Assembly: GCF_009909195.1 (NCBI RefSeq) | Contig: NZ_JAAAMU010000009.1 | Location: forward strand, 186,001 to 250,000 | Origin: Paenibacillus sacheonensis | GTDB taxonomy: Bacteria > Bacillota > Bacilli > Paenibacillales > Paenibacillaceae | Reading direction: 5' to 3' | DNA length: 64,000 bases | Shown: positions 49,754 through 59,314 of the stretch, one piece after another | Numbering within the stretch: the stretch's first letter is position 1 | Layout: each line of letters begins with the position of its first letter | Program-made: the position numbers and the translations under genes | Notes under the pieces: generated by a model | Told to the model about the DNA's origin: nothing | The model's input: the letters and a program-made list of their open reading frames with translations, nothing else | The model's database searches: none

Positions 49754-50893
49754 CTACAAGCAGCACTTTTTATACTTTTTCCCGCTTCCGCACGGACAAG
49801 GCTCGTTTCGGCCGATTTTCGAGGATTCCACGGGAAACTGGACGACTTTCCCATCTGCGCTCCGGACCGGATCCGGGCTTAGCTCAGCGGGCGTATAGCC
49901 GCGATTGGACCACATTCTCGTCGTATTGCGCACCTGAATAATGATCGGCACGATCTCGTTCAGCTGCTTCTTGCTCAGTTGGATCTTACGGAGCTCGAGC
50001 TCCTCCATGATGACGCCGAGCGGCTCTTCCATCGAGCATGCCAGCTGAATATCGTCCACGAGCGCGTCGGCCATCCGCTCCGCCTTGCCCAGCTGCTGCA
50101 TAATATAGCCCTTCAACGCCTCCAATTGAGGCGTTCGTTCGAAATAATCGATGTCCGCGTAACGCAGCAGCTCTTCCCGGGGAGGAACGAAGTACGGCTT
50201 GTCCTTCACGCTGTCCAAGAACGCTTCGTAATCCTCCAGGCTCTCGCCCTCCAGTCCGTCGCTATAGACGAACCCGCTCTGAACGTCCCAAGCGAGCACC
50301 TTATCGGAGACCGACAAACGGATGTCGTTGAACCGCTCCTCCGTCAAGCCGATGTCGTTCTGGTCGTTGATGATCTCCAGAAGCTTATGAACCGGACAGA
50401 TGCCGTACAGGTTGGCCGCGGCCTCCGTATAGCGGAGGACCAGTTGGGTCGCGGCGCGTTCCTCGCGGAACTTCTTCTGATCCAGCCTCTTGAAGGCGGC
50501 CTTGACCTCCTCCGGCATGACGAAGAACAGCTTGTCCTTCTCCAGGAAGCTGAACACCAAGCCCTTATCCATCAGAAACAAATACGCATCTGCGAATACG
50601 CGGTTATCCTGCACGTAAGGGGCCTTGAGCAGCCGGCTCACCAGCTCCCATTCCTTCGTCTCCGCCGTGAGAAACGCCTTCCGCAGGTGAAACGCATGCG
50701 TAATCCGCTCGAAGAGCGCATCCGCGAGCTCCTGTTTTTTTAATTTGGAACGACCCTCAAGCGCGCAGTTGGCGGCGATGAAATTCAATCGGTCCTTGGT
50801 GAGCCGCGCGAGGATATCCTTCAAGCCGGTTATCGCCGCGCCTTTAATCGCATTGTTCGCGTTCAGTTCGCGCATTTCTTTTTCCAATTCCAT
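49754..50893 (-). CDS. SEC-C motif protein
   Basis: A 379-residue helical cytosolic protein ending in the SEC-C zinc motif [16 protein letters not shown] (SecA-type C-terminal metal binding). The N-terminal 340 residues have no recognised catalytic motif. A SAP-like helix pair ([32 protein letters not shown]) near residue 30 suggests nucleic acid contact. SEC-C motifs bind zinc and often contact ribosome or SecB-like partners. ATG 50893 has AAAGGAG 7 bases upstream. Function unknown. Confidence 0.8.
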   Translation of the reverse strand: MELEKEMRELNANNAIKGAAITGLKDILARLTKDRLNFIAANCALEGRSKLKKQELADALFERITHAFHLRKAFLTAETKEWELVSRLLKAPYVQDNRVFADAYLFLMDKGLVFSFLEKDKLFFVMPEEVKAAFKRLDQKKFREERAATQLVLRYTEAAANLYGICPVHKLLEIINDQNDIGLTEERFNDIRLSVSDKVLAWDVQSGFVYSDGLEGESLEDYEAFLDSVKDKPYFVPPREELLRYADIDYFERTPQLEALKGYIMQQLGKAERMADALVDDIQLACSMEEPLGVIMEELELRKIQLSKKQLNEIVPIIIQVRNTTRMWSNRGYTPAELSPDPVRSADGKVVQFPVESSKIGRNEPCPCGSGKKYKKCCL

Positions 50894-51022
50894 GCCTTAA
50901 CTCCTTTGCATTCCAATATCATAACCTAAATTGTAGCCTAACCGGGCCCGCAATTGAAGCCTGTGGGAGGATTAAGCAATTTTGCCGGCCTTGAGATAGG
51001 CGCCCATGACGAATCCGGTGCA

Positions 51023-51053
51023 ATAAAAAGACCGCATCCCCGTAAGGATGCGG
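51023..51053 (-). terminator. Terminator of the PpiC foldase gene
   Basis: CCGCATCC and GGATGCGG with a 6-nt loop and five U on the minus strand, directly past the stop. Confidence 0.85.
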
Positions 51054-51080
51054 CTTCTGACGATGCGTTGCATTCGGCGC

Positions 51081-52169
51081 TTACTTGCCTTGAAGCGCGT
51101 TCGTAATTTGCGCCTTGGCCTTCAATTCCGCCAGCCAATCGGCAGAGAGAGCGCTGACCCTCTGCTGAGCGAGCTGCTCCCGGATCTCTGCCTTCTTCTC
51201 TTCGAGCGTCGCCGGCTTCGCGTCCTTATGGTCGGTCACCTTAATGACGTGGTAGCCGTAATCCGACTTGACCGGTTCGCTCAGCTCGCCGACTTTAAGC
51301 GCGAACGCGGCTTTCTCGAACTCGGGCACCATCGCTCCCTTGCCGAAGTAACCCAAGTCGCCTCCGGCGGCCTTGCTGCCCGTGTCGAGCGATTTTGCCT
51401 GCGCCAGCTTCGCGAAGTCCGCGCCTGCTTTCAACTGCTTCTCGATCTCGTCGGCTTCCGCTTTCGTCGCGACGAGAATATGCGAGGCACGGACTTGCTC
51501 CGGCTGATCGTATTCCGCTTTATTCGCCTCGAAGTATTGCTTGACCTCGGCGTCCGTCACGTTCACGCGCTTCTCCAGGATTTTGCGAATACGAAGCTGC
51601 GTCGGCGTTTGTTTCATCAAGTCCTCGACCGTCATGCCCGATTGCTGCAGCGCGTTCTCGAAATCCGCCTCGGACGGGAACTGCTTCTTGATTCTAGCGA
51701 TTTCCGCCTCCACGTCGCTGCTGCTGATCACGATTCCCTGCTTGTCCGCCTCTTGCTTAACGAGTTCGTCTTGAATCAGGTTGTCCAACGTTTGCTGTCC
51801 GCCAAGTGCAATCATGGCATTATACAGCTGGTTCTTCGTAATGGCCACGCCGTTCACCGAGCCCACGGCTTCCTTGCCGGCATCGCCCAGCGGCGCATCG
51901 AACGATTTGCTCGTGATCGTGACCGAATTCAACGATGCGTTGTAGTTCACGTTGGCCCCGAGCATCTCCCCGACGGCACGAATCGGAACGTAAGTCGTGC
52001 CTTTGATGGACACCGGCTCCACTTTCGACTTCTGGCCGTTCACGAACAAGCTCATTTTCGTCGCGGCGTAGGCGCCCGCGCCTGCCGCCAGCGTCATGCC
52101 GGCGACGACCAGCACAGCGATTCCGACTTTACGGAATCGGATCTTGCCTTTGACTTTGCCCTCACTCAC
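51081..52169 (-). CDS. Membrane-anchored PpiC foldase with stalk domain
   Basis: A 362-residue protein that assists folding of exported proteins, comparable to PrsA/SurA. Order: short cytosolic start, one uncleaved membrane helix (about 12-33, no lipobox), a stalk domain (MSLFVNGQKSKVEPVSIKGTTYVPIRAVGEMLGANVNYN, about 35-85), a SurA-like helical chaperone part (95-215) and a parvulin rotamase domain (QVRASHILVATKAEADEIEKQL ... GGDLGYFGKGAMVPEFEKAAFALKVGELSEPVKSDYGYHVIKV). The stalk-rotamase fusion and the lack of a lipobox distinguish it from Bacillus PrsA. The GTG start at 52169 has GGGGG 8 bases upstream; the long upstream extension lacks support. Confidence 0.88.
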   Translation of the reverse strand: MSEGKVKGKIRFRKVGIAVLVVAGMTLAAGAGAYAATKMSLFVNGQKSKVEPVSIKGTTYVPIRAVGEMLGANVNYNASLNSVTITSKSFDAPLGDAGKEAVGSVNGVAITKNQLYNAMIALGGQQTLDNLIQDELVKQEADKQGIVISSSDVEAEIARIKKQFPSEADFENALQQSGMTVEDLMKQTPTQLRIRKILEKRVNVTDAEVKQYFEANKAEYDQPEQVRASHILVATKAEADEIEKQLKAGADFAKLAQAKSLDTGSKAAGGDLGYFGKGAMVPEFEKAAFALKVGELSEPVKSDYGYHVIKVTDHKDAKPATLEEKKAEIREQLAQQRVSALSADWLAELKAKAQITNALQGK

Positions 52170-52283
52170 ACGATTGACCCCCAATAGAATGATAGATAGA
52201 TTGCATAGATTTCCATAATCATACAACACTTCCGTCCTTTCCGATATATCCAAAACGAAGGATGGCATCCGAAACCAAACCAA

Positions 52284-52318
52284 GCAAAACCCGACCGCAT
52301 TCCGCATGCGGTCGGGTT
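52284..52318 (-). terminator. Terminator of the GH16 gene
   Basis: AACCCGACCGCAT and ATGCGGTCGGGTT around a 5-nt loop with four U on the minus strand. Confidence 0.85.
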
Positions 52319-52359
52319 CTGCGGCTTGGCGATGCCATGCCGTGTCCAGGCGATCGGCT

Positions 52360-54135
52360 TTACGCTTGGTAGCCGATTTTGATCTCGGATGCGGATGCCC
52401 TGCTGGAAGCTTCGTTCAGATTCTGTCCGGCGGTAACCGCGACCAGCTTCACGTACCGCGCGGTCACGGGATTGAAATTCGCCTCGTACCACACGCCCGG
52501 CACATTGGCCCATTCGTCTTCTTTGACCTTCGTCCAGTTCGCGTTGTCCGTGCTGACCCAGACCTGGTATTGCTTGATCCGCGCAACCCATTCGTAGTCG
52601 CTCAGGAAATATTTCAGCTGCTTGACGTTCGCGTAGGCATGCCCCAGATCGATGGTGATGGATTGCGGCAGCCCCTGGGAGGTGCTCGAAGCCCACTTCG
52701 TGGACGGATTGCCGTCCAGCACGTTGCCCGGACCTTCGTTCCAACCGCCTCCGGTCTCGCTGGACGCCGTCGCCGTGGCAGTCGCTCCCGGAACATAAGT
52801 CAGCGTGCCTCCGTTATTGGCGCTGCGCTCGTAGACCCGTACCCAGTCGACGTACATGTCGTTCGAATTGCCGTAACGGAGGAAATCGGCATCGTACGTA
52901 TAAGTACCGTTCGGATTCGTATGAATGACGTGATCGGACACGGCGCCGTTAATCAGGAAATAGTTGCCGAGCTGATAGCTGAGCTGCAACGTCGGGTGCG
53001 AGGCGACCTGAACGTTATCCACGTAATAGTAGGTCGTGTTCTGCGTGATATACACGCCGAAGATATGGAAGCCCATCGCCAGATTGATGTTGCCGAACGT
53101 CGGCGTATCGATCTGCGCCCAGGTCCCGCCTCCATTGGCCGCCGACGGGTTGGCGGCATTCGTTCCGCTCCACGGATGCCAAGCGATGGAATATTGGTGC
53201 GGCCAGGCCATATAGCCTTCCAGCACATCCAGCTCGTCGACCGCGTAATTGCCGTTCCCGAGCGGATTATCCGCGTAATTGTTGGCTGTCAAGGTCCAGA
53301 ACGCCGGCCACATGCCCGGCGTCGGAGGCGCGAAGATCCGCGCTTCGAAATATTGGTCCGTGCCGCCCTGCGTATGGAAGCCGCTGCCGTCCATTGCCTC
53401 CGACGAGATCAACCCGGTGGTGGCCTTCTGATTCCAACCGGCCCTCGGGCTCGCGTACGTGTCGCCCCGGTACGTCGTCTGGATCTTCAAATACTCGCTG
53501 CCGGCGATGCTGAACGGGTCGTACGCGCCCCCGCGGTCCTCGAACGCGGCATAACCGAACTGGCCGCCCGATCGCGTGTCCGGCTTCACCGAGGCGTATC
53601 TCGTGCCTTCGCCGCTGAAGGAAATCGACGGCATCGTTTTGAAATCGTCGGAGAAGGTCAGGTTCATGTTCGCGGTAACGGGATTCACCGGCGAGTTCGC
53701 CAGACCCGTTTTCCAAGCCACGCCGCCCGTATTGTAGAGCTGCAGATAAGCATCGTCCAAGTCGCCGCCGTTCTGCCATACCCGGATGCGCAGCGTAGTG
53801 GGCCCCGCGGGAAAATCATTGGCCGGGAACGTCACCGAACCGTGGCCGTTCGCATCGAGCGTGATGATGCCGCCGACGGACACGCGCGTGCCGTTCGTAT
53901 TCACGCTGCCGTCGGCCGGCTGCTGCTGTACGTATAATGCCGCGGTCGTGCCTCCGGGGCAGATGAAATCGATCGTCGTATTGCCGCTGATCGCGGATCG
54001 ATAAGCCGGGGATAGGACCGTCGTCTTGCCTGCGACGACGTCCGCCGATACGATCGCAGGGAACAGCGCGGCAAGCATCGTCGCAATCAGTAAGCACAGC
54101 ATCGTATACCTCGGTTTGCTTCCGAGCCTCTTCAT
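52360..54135 (-). CDS. Secreted GH16 beta-glucanase with discoidin (CBM32-like) domain
   Basis: A 591-residue secreted glycoside hydrolase. Order: signal peptide (1-31), immunoglobulin-like domain (35-140), GH16 jelly roll (about 150-430) with the catalytic signature DELDVLE (Glu301 nucleophile, Asp303, Glu306 acid/base), and a C-terminal F5/8-type discoidin domain (GPGNVLDGNPSTKWASSTSQG ... 450-590), a likely carbohydrate-binding module. GH16 enzymes cut beta-1,3- and beta-1,3-1,4-glucans, laminarin, agar or xyloglucan; the aromatic subsite residues do not allow a choice by eye. It is read towards a permease pair and binding protein next door that probably import the products. Confidence 0.9.
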   Translation of the reverse strand: MKRLGSKPRYTMLCLLIATMLAALFPAIVSADVVAGKTTVLSPAYRSAISGNTTIDFICPGGTTAALYVQQQPADGSVNTNGTRVSVGGIITLDANGHGSVTFPANDFPAGPTTLRIRVWQNGGDLDDAYLQLYNTGGVAWKTGLANSPVNPVTANMNLTFSDDFKTMPSISFSGEGTRYASVKPDTRSGGQFGYAAFEDRGGAYDPFSIAGSEYLKIQTTYRGDTYASPRAGWNQKATTGLISSEAMDGSGFHTQGGTDQYFEARIFAPPTPGMWPAFWTLTANNYADNPLGNGNYAVDELDVLEGYMAWPHQYSIAWHPWSGTNAANPSAANGGGTWAQIDTPTFGNINLAMGFHIFGVYITQNTTYYYVDNVQVASHPTLQLSYQLGNYFLINGAVSDHVIHTNPNGTYTYDADFLRYGNSNDMYVDWVRVYERSANNGGTLTYVPGATATATASSETGGGWNEGPGNVLDGNPSTKWASSTSQGLPQSITIDLGHAYANVKQLKYFLSDYEWVARIKQYQVWVSTDNANWTKVKEDEWANVPGVWYEANFNPVTARYVKLVAVTAGQNLNEASSRASASEIKIGYQA

Positions 54136-54515
54136 GTCATTCCTCTCTCCTCTCGTTCTTGCCTTGCCTTATGCAACGGCTTAATCGCGTACGGATTGTG
54201 CCTGTCCTGGCACCTCCTTTCGTTTCTTCATAGGGCTTGCCGGCTTGCACCCATATGGTAACCTCTGCCACTCGCCGATTAACATAGGGGATTCATCCGA
54301 TTTGTAGGTCATTTCTAAGGATCTCGCGATATCTCGTTCATCGCTCCCTGCTTGCCTACCTAAACTCCCGAACGAACAGGGCCTCTATTTTACCAACATT
54401 AGCAATAAGCACGAAACGGCAAAAAAGGCACCTGTGAAGGTGCCTCTTCGCATACATGATGAGTTAAGCATGGTTAATTAATAGCCGCGTCAAGCGAAGG
54501 AAGTTAGCTTCCGGC
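54136..54515. other. Intergenic region between GH16 and permease genes
   Basis: About 380 bp. It contains the operon terminator (54421-54445) and must contain the GH16 promoter, which could not be placed. No other element or gene is visible. Confidence 0.55.
54421..54445 (-). terminator. Terminator of the GH16-linked permease operon
   Basis: AGGCACC and GGTGCCT with a 6-nt loop and six U on the minus strand, 70 bp after the permease stop. Confidence 0.85.
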
Positions 54516-55403
54516 CTACTCCTTCACGGCGCCAAGCATGATGCCGGATACGAAGTACCTTTGGAGAAAAGGGTACACGAGCAGCATCGGCACCATGGCG
54601 ATGAACACCTTGGCCGAATTGAGCGTCCGGTTGGACAGCTCCGACAGCTTCTTGTATTGTTCGGGCGTCAAGCTGGTGCCCGCAGGGATGTTGACGACAA
54701 GCTGCTGGATATAGGTTTGGAGCGGATACTTGTCGGCGGTGTTCATGAGCACCAAGCCGTTGAAGAATTCGTTCCAATGATAGACGCTGAGGAACAAGGC
54801 CACGGCGGCAAGCACCGGGAAGGAACAAGGAATGTACACCCGGAACAAGATGGACCACGGACCGGCGCCGTCGACGACCGCCGCCTCGTTCAGCTCCTTC
54901 GGCAGATTGCGGAAGAAGTTCATGATCAAGATGACATCGAATACCGGTACGCCTCCGCCAAGCACCAACGCCCAGATCGTATTGATCATATGGTAGTTTT
55001 GGATGGTGAGGTACCAGGGAATCAAGCCTCCGTTGAACAACATGCAGAAGACGAGGATCCACATAAACGTATTGCGCATCTTGAAATCCCTCTTCGGCCT
55101 TGCGAGCGGGTAAGCCATCAAGACCGTCATCAGCAAGGAGAACGCCGTCCCGAGCACGGTACGCTGGATGGAGATCCAGAACGCGTTGAAGAACAGATGG
55201 TCGTTGATGATTTCCTTATACGGCGCAAGGGAGAACCCGATTGGATAAATGGTCACCAAGCCCGCATTAGCGGCCGACTTCTCGGAGATCGACACGCATA
55301 ACGTATACCATAACGGATAAACGCAGCTGACAAGCAGGAGGCCGAGGAGGATGATATTGGCTATTTCAAACGTCCGCGAGCCTAACGTCGTATTTCTGAC
55401 CAA
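54516..55403 (-). CDS. Sugar ABC permease LplC type (GH16 module)
   Basis: A 295-residue permease with six membrane segments, the EAA loop ELNEAAVVDGAGPWSILFRVYIP and the characteristic end LQRYFVSGIMLGAVKE. It pairs with the LplB-type permease 13 bp upstream. TTG 55403 is chosen with AAGGAGG 8 bases upstream. It belongs to the carbohydrate uptake group CUT1 in which the ATPase is commonly shared. Confidence 0.92.
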   Translation of the reverse strand: MVRNTTLGSRTFEIANIILLGLLLVSCVYPLWYTLCVSISEKSAANAGLVTIYPIGFSLAPYKEIINDHLFFNAFWISIQRTVLGTAFSLLMTVLMAYPLARPKRDFKMRNTFMWILVFCMLFNGGLIPWYLTIQNYHMINTIWALVLGGGVPVFDVILIMNFFRNLPKELNEAAVVDGAGPWSILFRVYIPCSFPVLAAVALFLSVYHWNEFFNGLVLMNTADKYPLQTYIQQLVVNIPAGTSLTPEQYKKLSELSNRTLNSAKVFIAMVPMLLVYPFLQRYFVSGIMLGAVKE

Positions 55404-55416
55404 TGCAATGCCCTCC

Positions 55417-56307
55417 TTAGAATACCGTGTAATCGGCATAGCGGTATGCCAGACGATAGGATATGAAAATCAGCACGAAGCTAATGACCGACTTGAACAA
55501 CCCGGCAGCCGTCGCCAGCGAGAACTGAAGATTTTGCAAGCCCAGCCGGTATACCCAAGTATCCAAAATATCACCGGTTGAATATACGAGCGGATTATAC
55601 AGGTTATACACCTGATCGAAGCCGGCGTTCAGTACGTTGCCGAGACTCAAGACGCCCAGCAGCACGACCGTGGTCGTCAGCGCGGGCAGCGTAACGTGCC
55701 GGATCAACTGCCAGCGATTGGCGCCGTCGATGGCTGCCGCTTCGTACAGATTCATATTGACGCCCGTCAGCGCGGCCAGATAGATAATCGCGTTATAGCC
55801 GAATTCCTTCCATACGTCGCTGCCGATGATCAACTGGCGGAATATCCCCGCATCCGCCATGAACAGCTTGGGATCGAAGCCGAACATGCCGATCACCGTA
55901 TTGACGACGCCGTAATAACCGAAGATCCCGATGACGATCGTGGACATGATAACCCAGGACAAGAAATGGGGCAGATAGACGAAAGTCTGAACCAGCTTTT
56001 TGTAGCGCAGGCTGCGAAGCTCGTTCAGCAGAATCGCAAAGACGAGCGGCACGATGAGATTGAACACGATCTTGCCGATCGCGATGATGAAGGTGTTGAC
56101 GATAACCGTCTTGCTGTCGTTCAGCTGAAACATGTACTTGAAGTTCTCCAGCCCGACCCACTCGGATTTGAACAGCCCCGCTCCCGGATTATAATTCTGA
56201 AATGCCATCAGAATCCCGAACATCGGCACGATGCTGAACATCACGAGCCAGACCATACCCGGCAGCAGCATCAAATAATAGTGCTTCTGATGGCCCAATT
56301 TTCTCAT
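55417..56307 (-). CDS. Sugar ABC permease LplB type (GH16 module)
   Basis: A 296-residue permease that begins MRKLGHQKHYYLMLLPGMVWLVMF and has the EAA loop LYEAAAIDGANRWQLIRHVTLP. ATG 56307 has GGGAGG 9 bases upstream. The gene follows the binding-protein gene after a stable hairpin (56341-56386), the same layout as in the operon at 11854-16943. Confidence 0.92.
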   Translation of the reverse strand: MRKLGHQKHYYLMLLPGMVWLVMFSIVPMFGILMAFQNYNPGAGLFKSEWVGLENFKYMFQLNDSKTVIVNTFIIAIGKIVFNLIVPLVFAILLNELRSLRYKKLVQTFVYLPHFLSWVIMSTIVIGIFGYYGVVNTVIGMFGFDPKLFMADAGIFRQLIIGSDVWKEFGYNAIIYLAALTGVNMNLYEAAAIDGANRWQLIRHVTLPALTTTVVLLGVLSLGNVLNAGFDQVYNLYNPLVYSTGDILDTWVYRLGLQNLQFSLATAAGLFKSVISFVLIFISYRLAYRYADYTVF

Positions 56308-56340
56308 CAAGGCTAACCTCCCTCTCCTGCCAGGATAGTA

Positions 56341-56386
56341 AAGCTTGCGAAAGGCACCCGATACCGGCAGCGCCTTCCGCAAGCTT
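56341..56386 (-). other. Intercistronic hairpin between binding protein and permease
   Basis: AAGCTTGCG and CGCAAGCTT with inner pairing AAAGGC/GCCTT. No U run. It probably favours accumulation of the binding-protein mRNA over the permease mRNA. Confidence 0.65.
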
Positions 56387-56394
56387 CCGCATGC

Positions 56395-58110
56395 TTACTT
56401 CTTCAAGAGCTCGGCGACTTCCGCCGTGATCTCGTCTCCGCCTTGGGACTTCCAATCCTTGACGAATTTATCGAAGGAATCGATGGGCGCTTGGCCGAGG
56501 ATGATCTTCATCACGGTCTCGTCTTCCATCTTCTTCAGGTTCGCCCATTTGGTTTCCATGGTCGCGGTCTGGTTGTAGGTGACGCTGAAGACTTTCTTGT
56601 CGATCGGAGTCGTCGAGAACGGACGATCGCCGATCAGGAGCGAATACAAGCGCTGGAAGTCGCCGAAGTTAGCCGTGCTGAAGTTGCCGACGTTCAACTC
56701 GTCGTAAGGAGGCTTAACGACGTCCTTCACTTTCTTCGCATCCGCGTACATCAGCTTGTATAAGCTGTTCGGCTTATTGTAATCCTCGGGCTTGGTCTCG
56801 CCTTTCAGGACTTTCATAAGCTCGGTGTACTCGTATTCCGTCTCGTTGGCCGCGGCCATAACGTTGCGAAGCGGATACCAGCCCACGTTAACCGACAGGT
56901 CGAAGGTCGCTTCGTCGCGCACGAGCGCGTTGTTCATGATCATGATGGCCTTGACGACATCGGGCTTGGCGTTCTTGCTGATGACGGTGTAGGTGCTGCC
57001 CGTGGTTTTCATATGCGAATTCCATTTATTATCGTCGGTGTAGACCGGATAGGCCTGCCAGTTCGCGGTCGGGTCGTTCTTGAAGGAGTCCCCGTTGCCG
57101 TAGCCGCCGTTCCACCATGGGCCGAAGAAGATCCCCGTTTGATTGGCGTTGATCGGATCCCCTACGTTGTCGCGCGTGCCCACCTCGGGGTCGATGAGTC
57201 CTTTCTTGTACCAATCGGCCAGCAAAGCCAGCGTCTTCTTCGTATTGTCCGACGTCGTTCCGTACGATACCGTTCCGTCGCCGTTGTCGAGCCAGTAGCC
57301 CGGGTACGCATCCATCGCGCCGAAGATCGGATCGAAGCCTCCCATGTTGTTGGAGGACACGAGGAAGGTCGAGTACGGGAACGAGTTTTTGGAAGGACCG
57401 GCGATGCCGATCGTTTTGTCCCTGCCAAGCTTGTTATCGATGAACGCTTTCGCCGTCTTCTCGATATCCGATACCGTCTTCGGCACCGGCAGCTTCAGCT
57501 TGTCGAGCCAATCCTTGCGAATCCAGAGGACGTGAACGCCGTCGGTATCTACCGTAATGTTTGGAAGCGCGACCATTTTGCCTTTGTAGCTGGCATTCTC
57601 AAGCGCGCGGCCTTCGGTGCTCGCCATGATGTCCTTCACCTGCGTGGATTGGTATTGATTGAAAATATCCGTGATATCATACAGCAGACCCGAGCTGGCT
57701 GCTTTGGTCATGAAGGAACGATCGTCGACGACCATGCCGTCCGGAAGCTTGCCCGATGCGATCGTCAAGCTGACCTTCTGCTTGAAGTCGTTGCCGGTAG
57801 CCGCCGTCCAATCGACGATGACGTTGATGTTGTACTTGTCTTTCAGATAGCGCGTGTACGGGTTGTTGCCAACGCTGTCGCCTTCCGGCAGCGTCTTGTC
57901 CGTCGGATCGACCACCATGCCGATGTGTACGTCGACGGGCTTCGGGAATTTGGAGAAGGCCAGATCGTCTCCCGTGAGTGCCGGGGTTCCGGTATCTGCA
58001 TTTTCATTTGAAGGCGCTTTCACGTTATTCGCTGAATTATCGTTCGAACATGCGGTCAAGCTGAGGCCAAGCAATACGGTGGATAGCAGCATTGCCATAT
58101 TCCTTTTCAT
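56395..58110 (-). CDS. Sugar-binding lipoprotein (GH16 module)
   Basis: A 571-residue lipoprotein of the YtcQ/LipO type. The lipobox is LTAC (Cys near 21), an Asn/Ser-rich linker follows, and the large binding domain begins around PVDVHIGMVVDPTDKTLPEGD. It lies directly downstream of the response regulator gene and heads the importer genes. ATG 58110 follows GGGGAGGG. A TACAAT box 32 bp upstream (58142-58147) suggests a promoter, although its -35 region is poor. Confidence 0.9.
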   Translation of the reverse strand: MKRNMAMLLSTVLLGLSLTACSNDNSANNVKAPSNENADTGTPALTGDDLAFSKFPKPVDVHIGMVVDPTDKTLPEGDSVGNNPYTRYLKDKYNINVIVDWTAATGNDFKQKVSLTIASGKLPDGMVVDDRSFMTKAASSGLLYDITDIFNQYQSTQVKDIMASTEGRALENASYKGKMVALPNITVDTDGVHVLWIRKDWLDKLKLPVPKTVSDIEKTAKAFIDNKLGRDKTIGIAGPSKNSFPYSTFLVSSNNMGGFDPIFGAMDAYPGYWLDNGDGTVSYGTTSDNTKKTLALLADWYKKGLIDPEVGTRDNVGDPINANQTGIFFGPWWNGGYGNGDSFKNDPTANWQAYPVYTDDNKWNSHMKTTGSTYTVISKNAKPDVVKAIMIMNNALVRDEATFDLSVNVGWYPLRNVMAAANETEYEYTELMKVLKGETKPEDYNKPNSLYKLMYADAKKVKDVVKPPYDELNVGNFSTANFGDFQRLYSLLIGDRPFSTTPIDKKVFSVTYNQTATMETKWANLKKMEDETVMKIILGQAPIDSFDKFVKDWKSQGGDEITAEVAELLKK

Positions 58111-58237
58111 CTAATCCCTCCCCTTAGTTTGTTGCCTCCTCATTGTACACGGGAAGCGCGGAAAAAAAGTCGGACGGATGTGCCGCGTTTTGCGATGAAT
58201 CCCGGGCCGAGGTAGGCATTTGTTCGATCGGCTGCAA

Positions 58238-59314
58238 TCATTCGTCCCCCCTATGGAACTGGGCGCGGAATTCGGACGGCAGCAGGCGGGTCTGTTCATG
58301 GAAGAGCTGGGAGAAATACTTGGAATCGTTGTAGCCGACGGCATGGGCCACCCACGCGATCGACTGGTTCGTCTCGCACAGCAGCCGCTCTGCCGCCCGC
58401 ATCCGCTCCTGCCTCAAGTACTCGTTGAACGTCGAGCCCGTCAGCTTCTTGAAGCATTGGCTGAAATAACTCCGGCTCATGTGCACGTGATCGGCGACTT
58501 CCTCGGCATGCAGCGCATTCGAAGCCTGCTCCCGAATGAACAGCACGGCCTTCAGAATGCTGGTCGTCGTATTGGAGAAATCCGAGGAGGCCGCGACCCG
58601 CGCGTAGACGCGTTTCCTGTAATCGCGCAGCCATTCCACCGCCGATCGGACGTCGTCCGCTTCGGGGCGGAGCTCGGCATCCAGCGCGATGGCCGTTTCG
58701 ATTTGCGACAGCACGCGCATGAACAGCCCTTCCAGACGGCGAAAGGAAGGCTTGCCTGCCAAGGTCTGTTTGCATAGGCGCTGAAAGACCGATTCGTTAT
58801 AGAGCCAATAGTGCGCGCGCCATTCCTGCTCCAGCCTGGACCACGCTTCCTCTTCCTGCGGGCGGGCATGGGGCTCCGAAGCAGGAGAAGCCGCCGTTGC
58901 CGCGATCGGCGTCGCTGCCGCGCGCTGCGACGGATCGCCGCTCATGTGCTGCCGGATTCGTTTCAAGACCTGCTCGTCGTCCTCGGATTCCAGCCGGACC
59001 TTGGATATATAATCGAGAACGCCCATGCGATAGGCCGTCTGCACGTTCTCGAACTCTTCGTGGAAGGATAGAATCACGGAGCGCAGCTCCGGAAATCGCT
59101 GCCTGGCGACATGAAGCAGCTCCATGCCCGACATGACGGGCATCGAGAGATCCACGAACATGAGATCCACCTCGTTGCTCTCCATGAACTCCAGCGCCTT
59201 CGCGCCGTTCGCCGCTTCTCCGACGACGACCATGTCATGGTCGGACCAGGGCATGATCGAGATCAGGCCTTTGCGCGCAAGCTTGTCATCGTCAACGATC
59301 AAGACTCGAATCAA
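58238..59314 (-). CDS. YesN-type response regulator (CheY-AraC)
   Basis: A 358-residue response regulator. The N-terminal receiver domain has the acidic pair DDD (8-10), the phosphorylated Asp55 in LMFVDLSMP and the conserved Lys in DYISKVRLE. A helical spacer follows, and the last 100 residues are an AraC double helix-turn-helix (NALHAEEVADHVHMSRSYFSQCFKKLTGSTF ... SIAWVAHAVGYNDSKYFSQLFHEQT). The TTG start overlaps the kinase stop (TTGA), so the two are made together. It sits directly before the binding-protein gene and presumably activates it and the importer. Confidence 0.93.
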   Translation of the reverse strand: MIRVLIVDDDKLARKGLISIMPWSDHDMVVVGEAANGAKALEFMESNEVDLMFVDLSMPVMSGMELLHVARQRFPELRSVILSFHEEFENVQTAYRMGVLDYISKVRLESEDDEQVLKRIRQHMSGDPSQRAAATPIAATAASPASEPHARPQEEEAWSRLEQEWRAHYWLYNESVFQRLCKQTLAGKPSFRRLEGLFMRVLSQIETAIALDAELRPEADDVRSAVEWLRDYRKRVYARVAASSDFSNTTTSILKAVLFIREQASNALHAEEVADHVHMSRSYFSQCFKKLTGSTFNEYLRQERMRAAERLLCETNQSIAWVAHAVGYNDSKYFSQLFHEQTRLLPSEFRAQFHRGDE

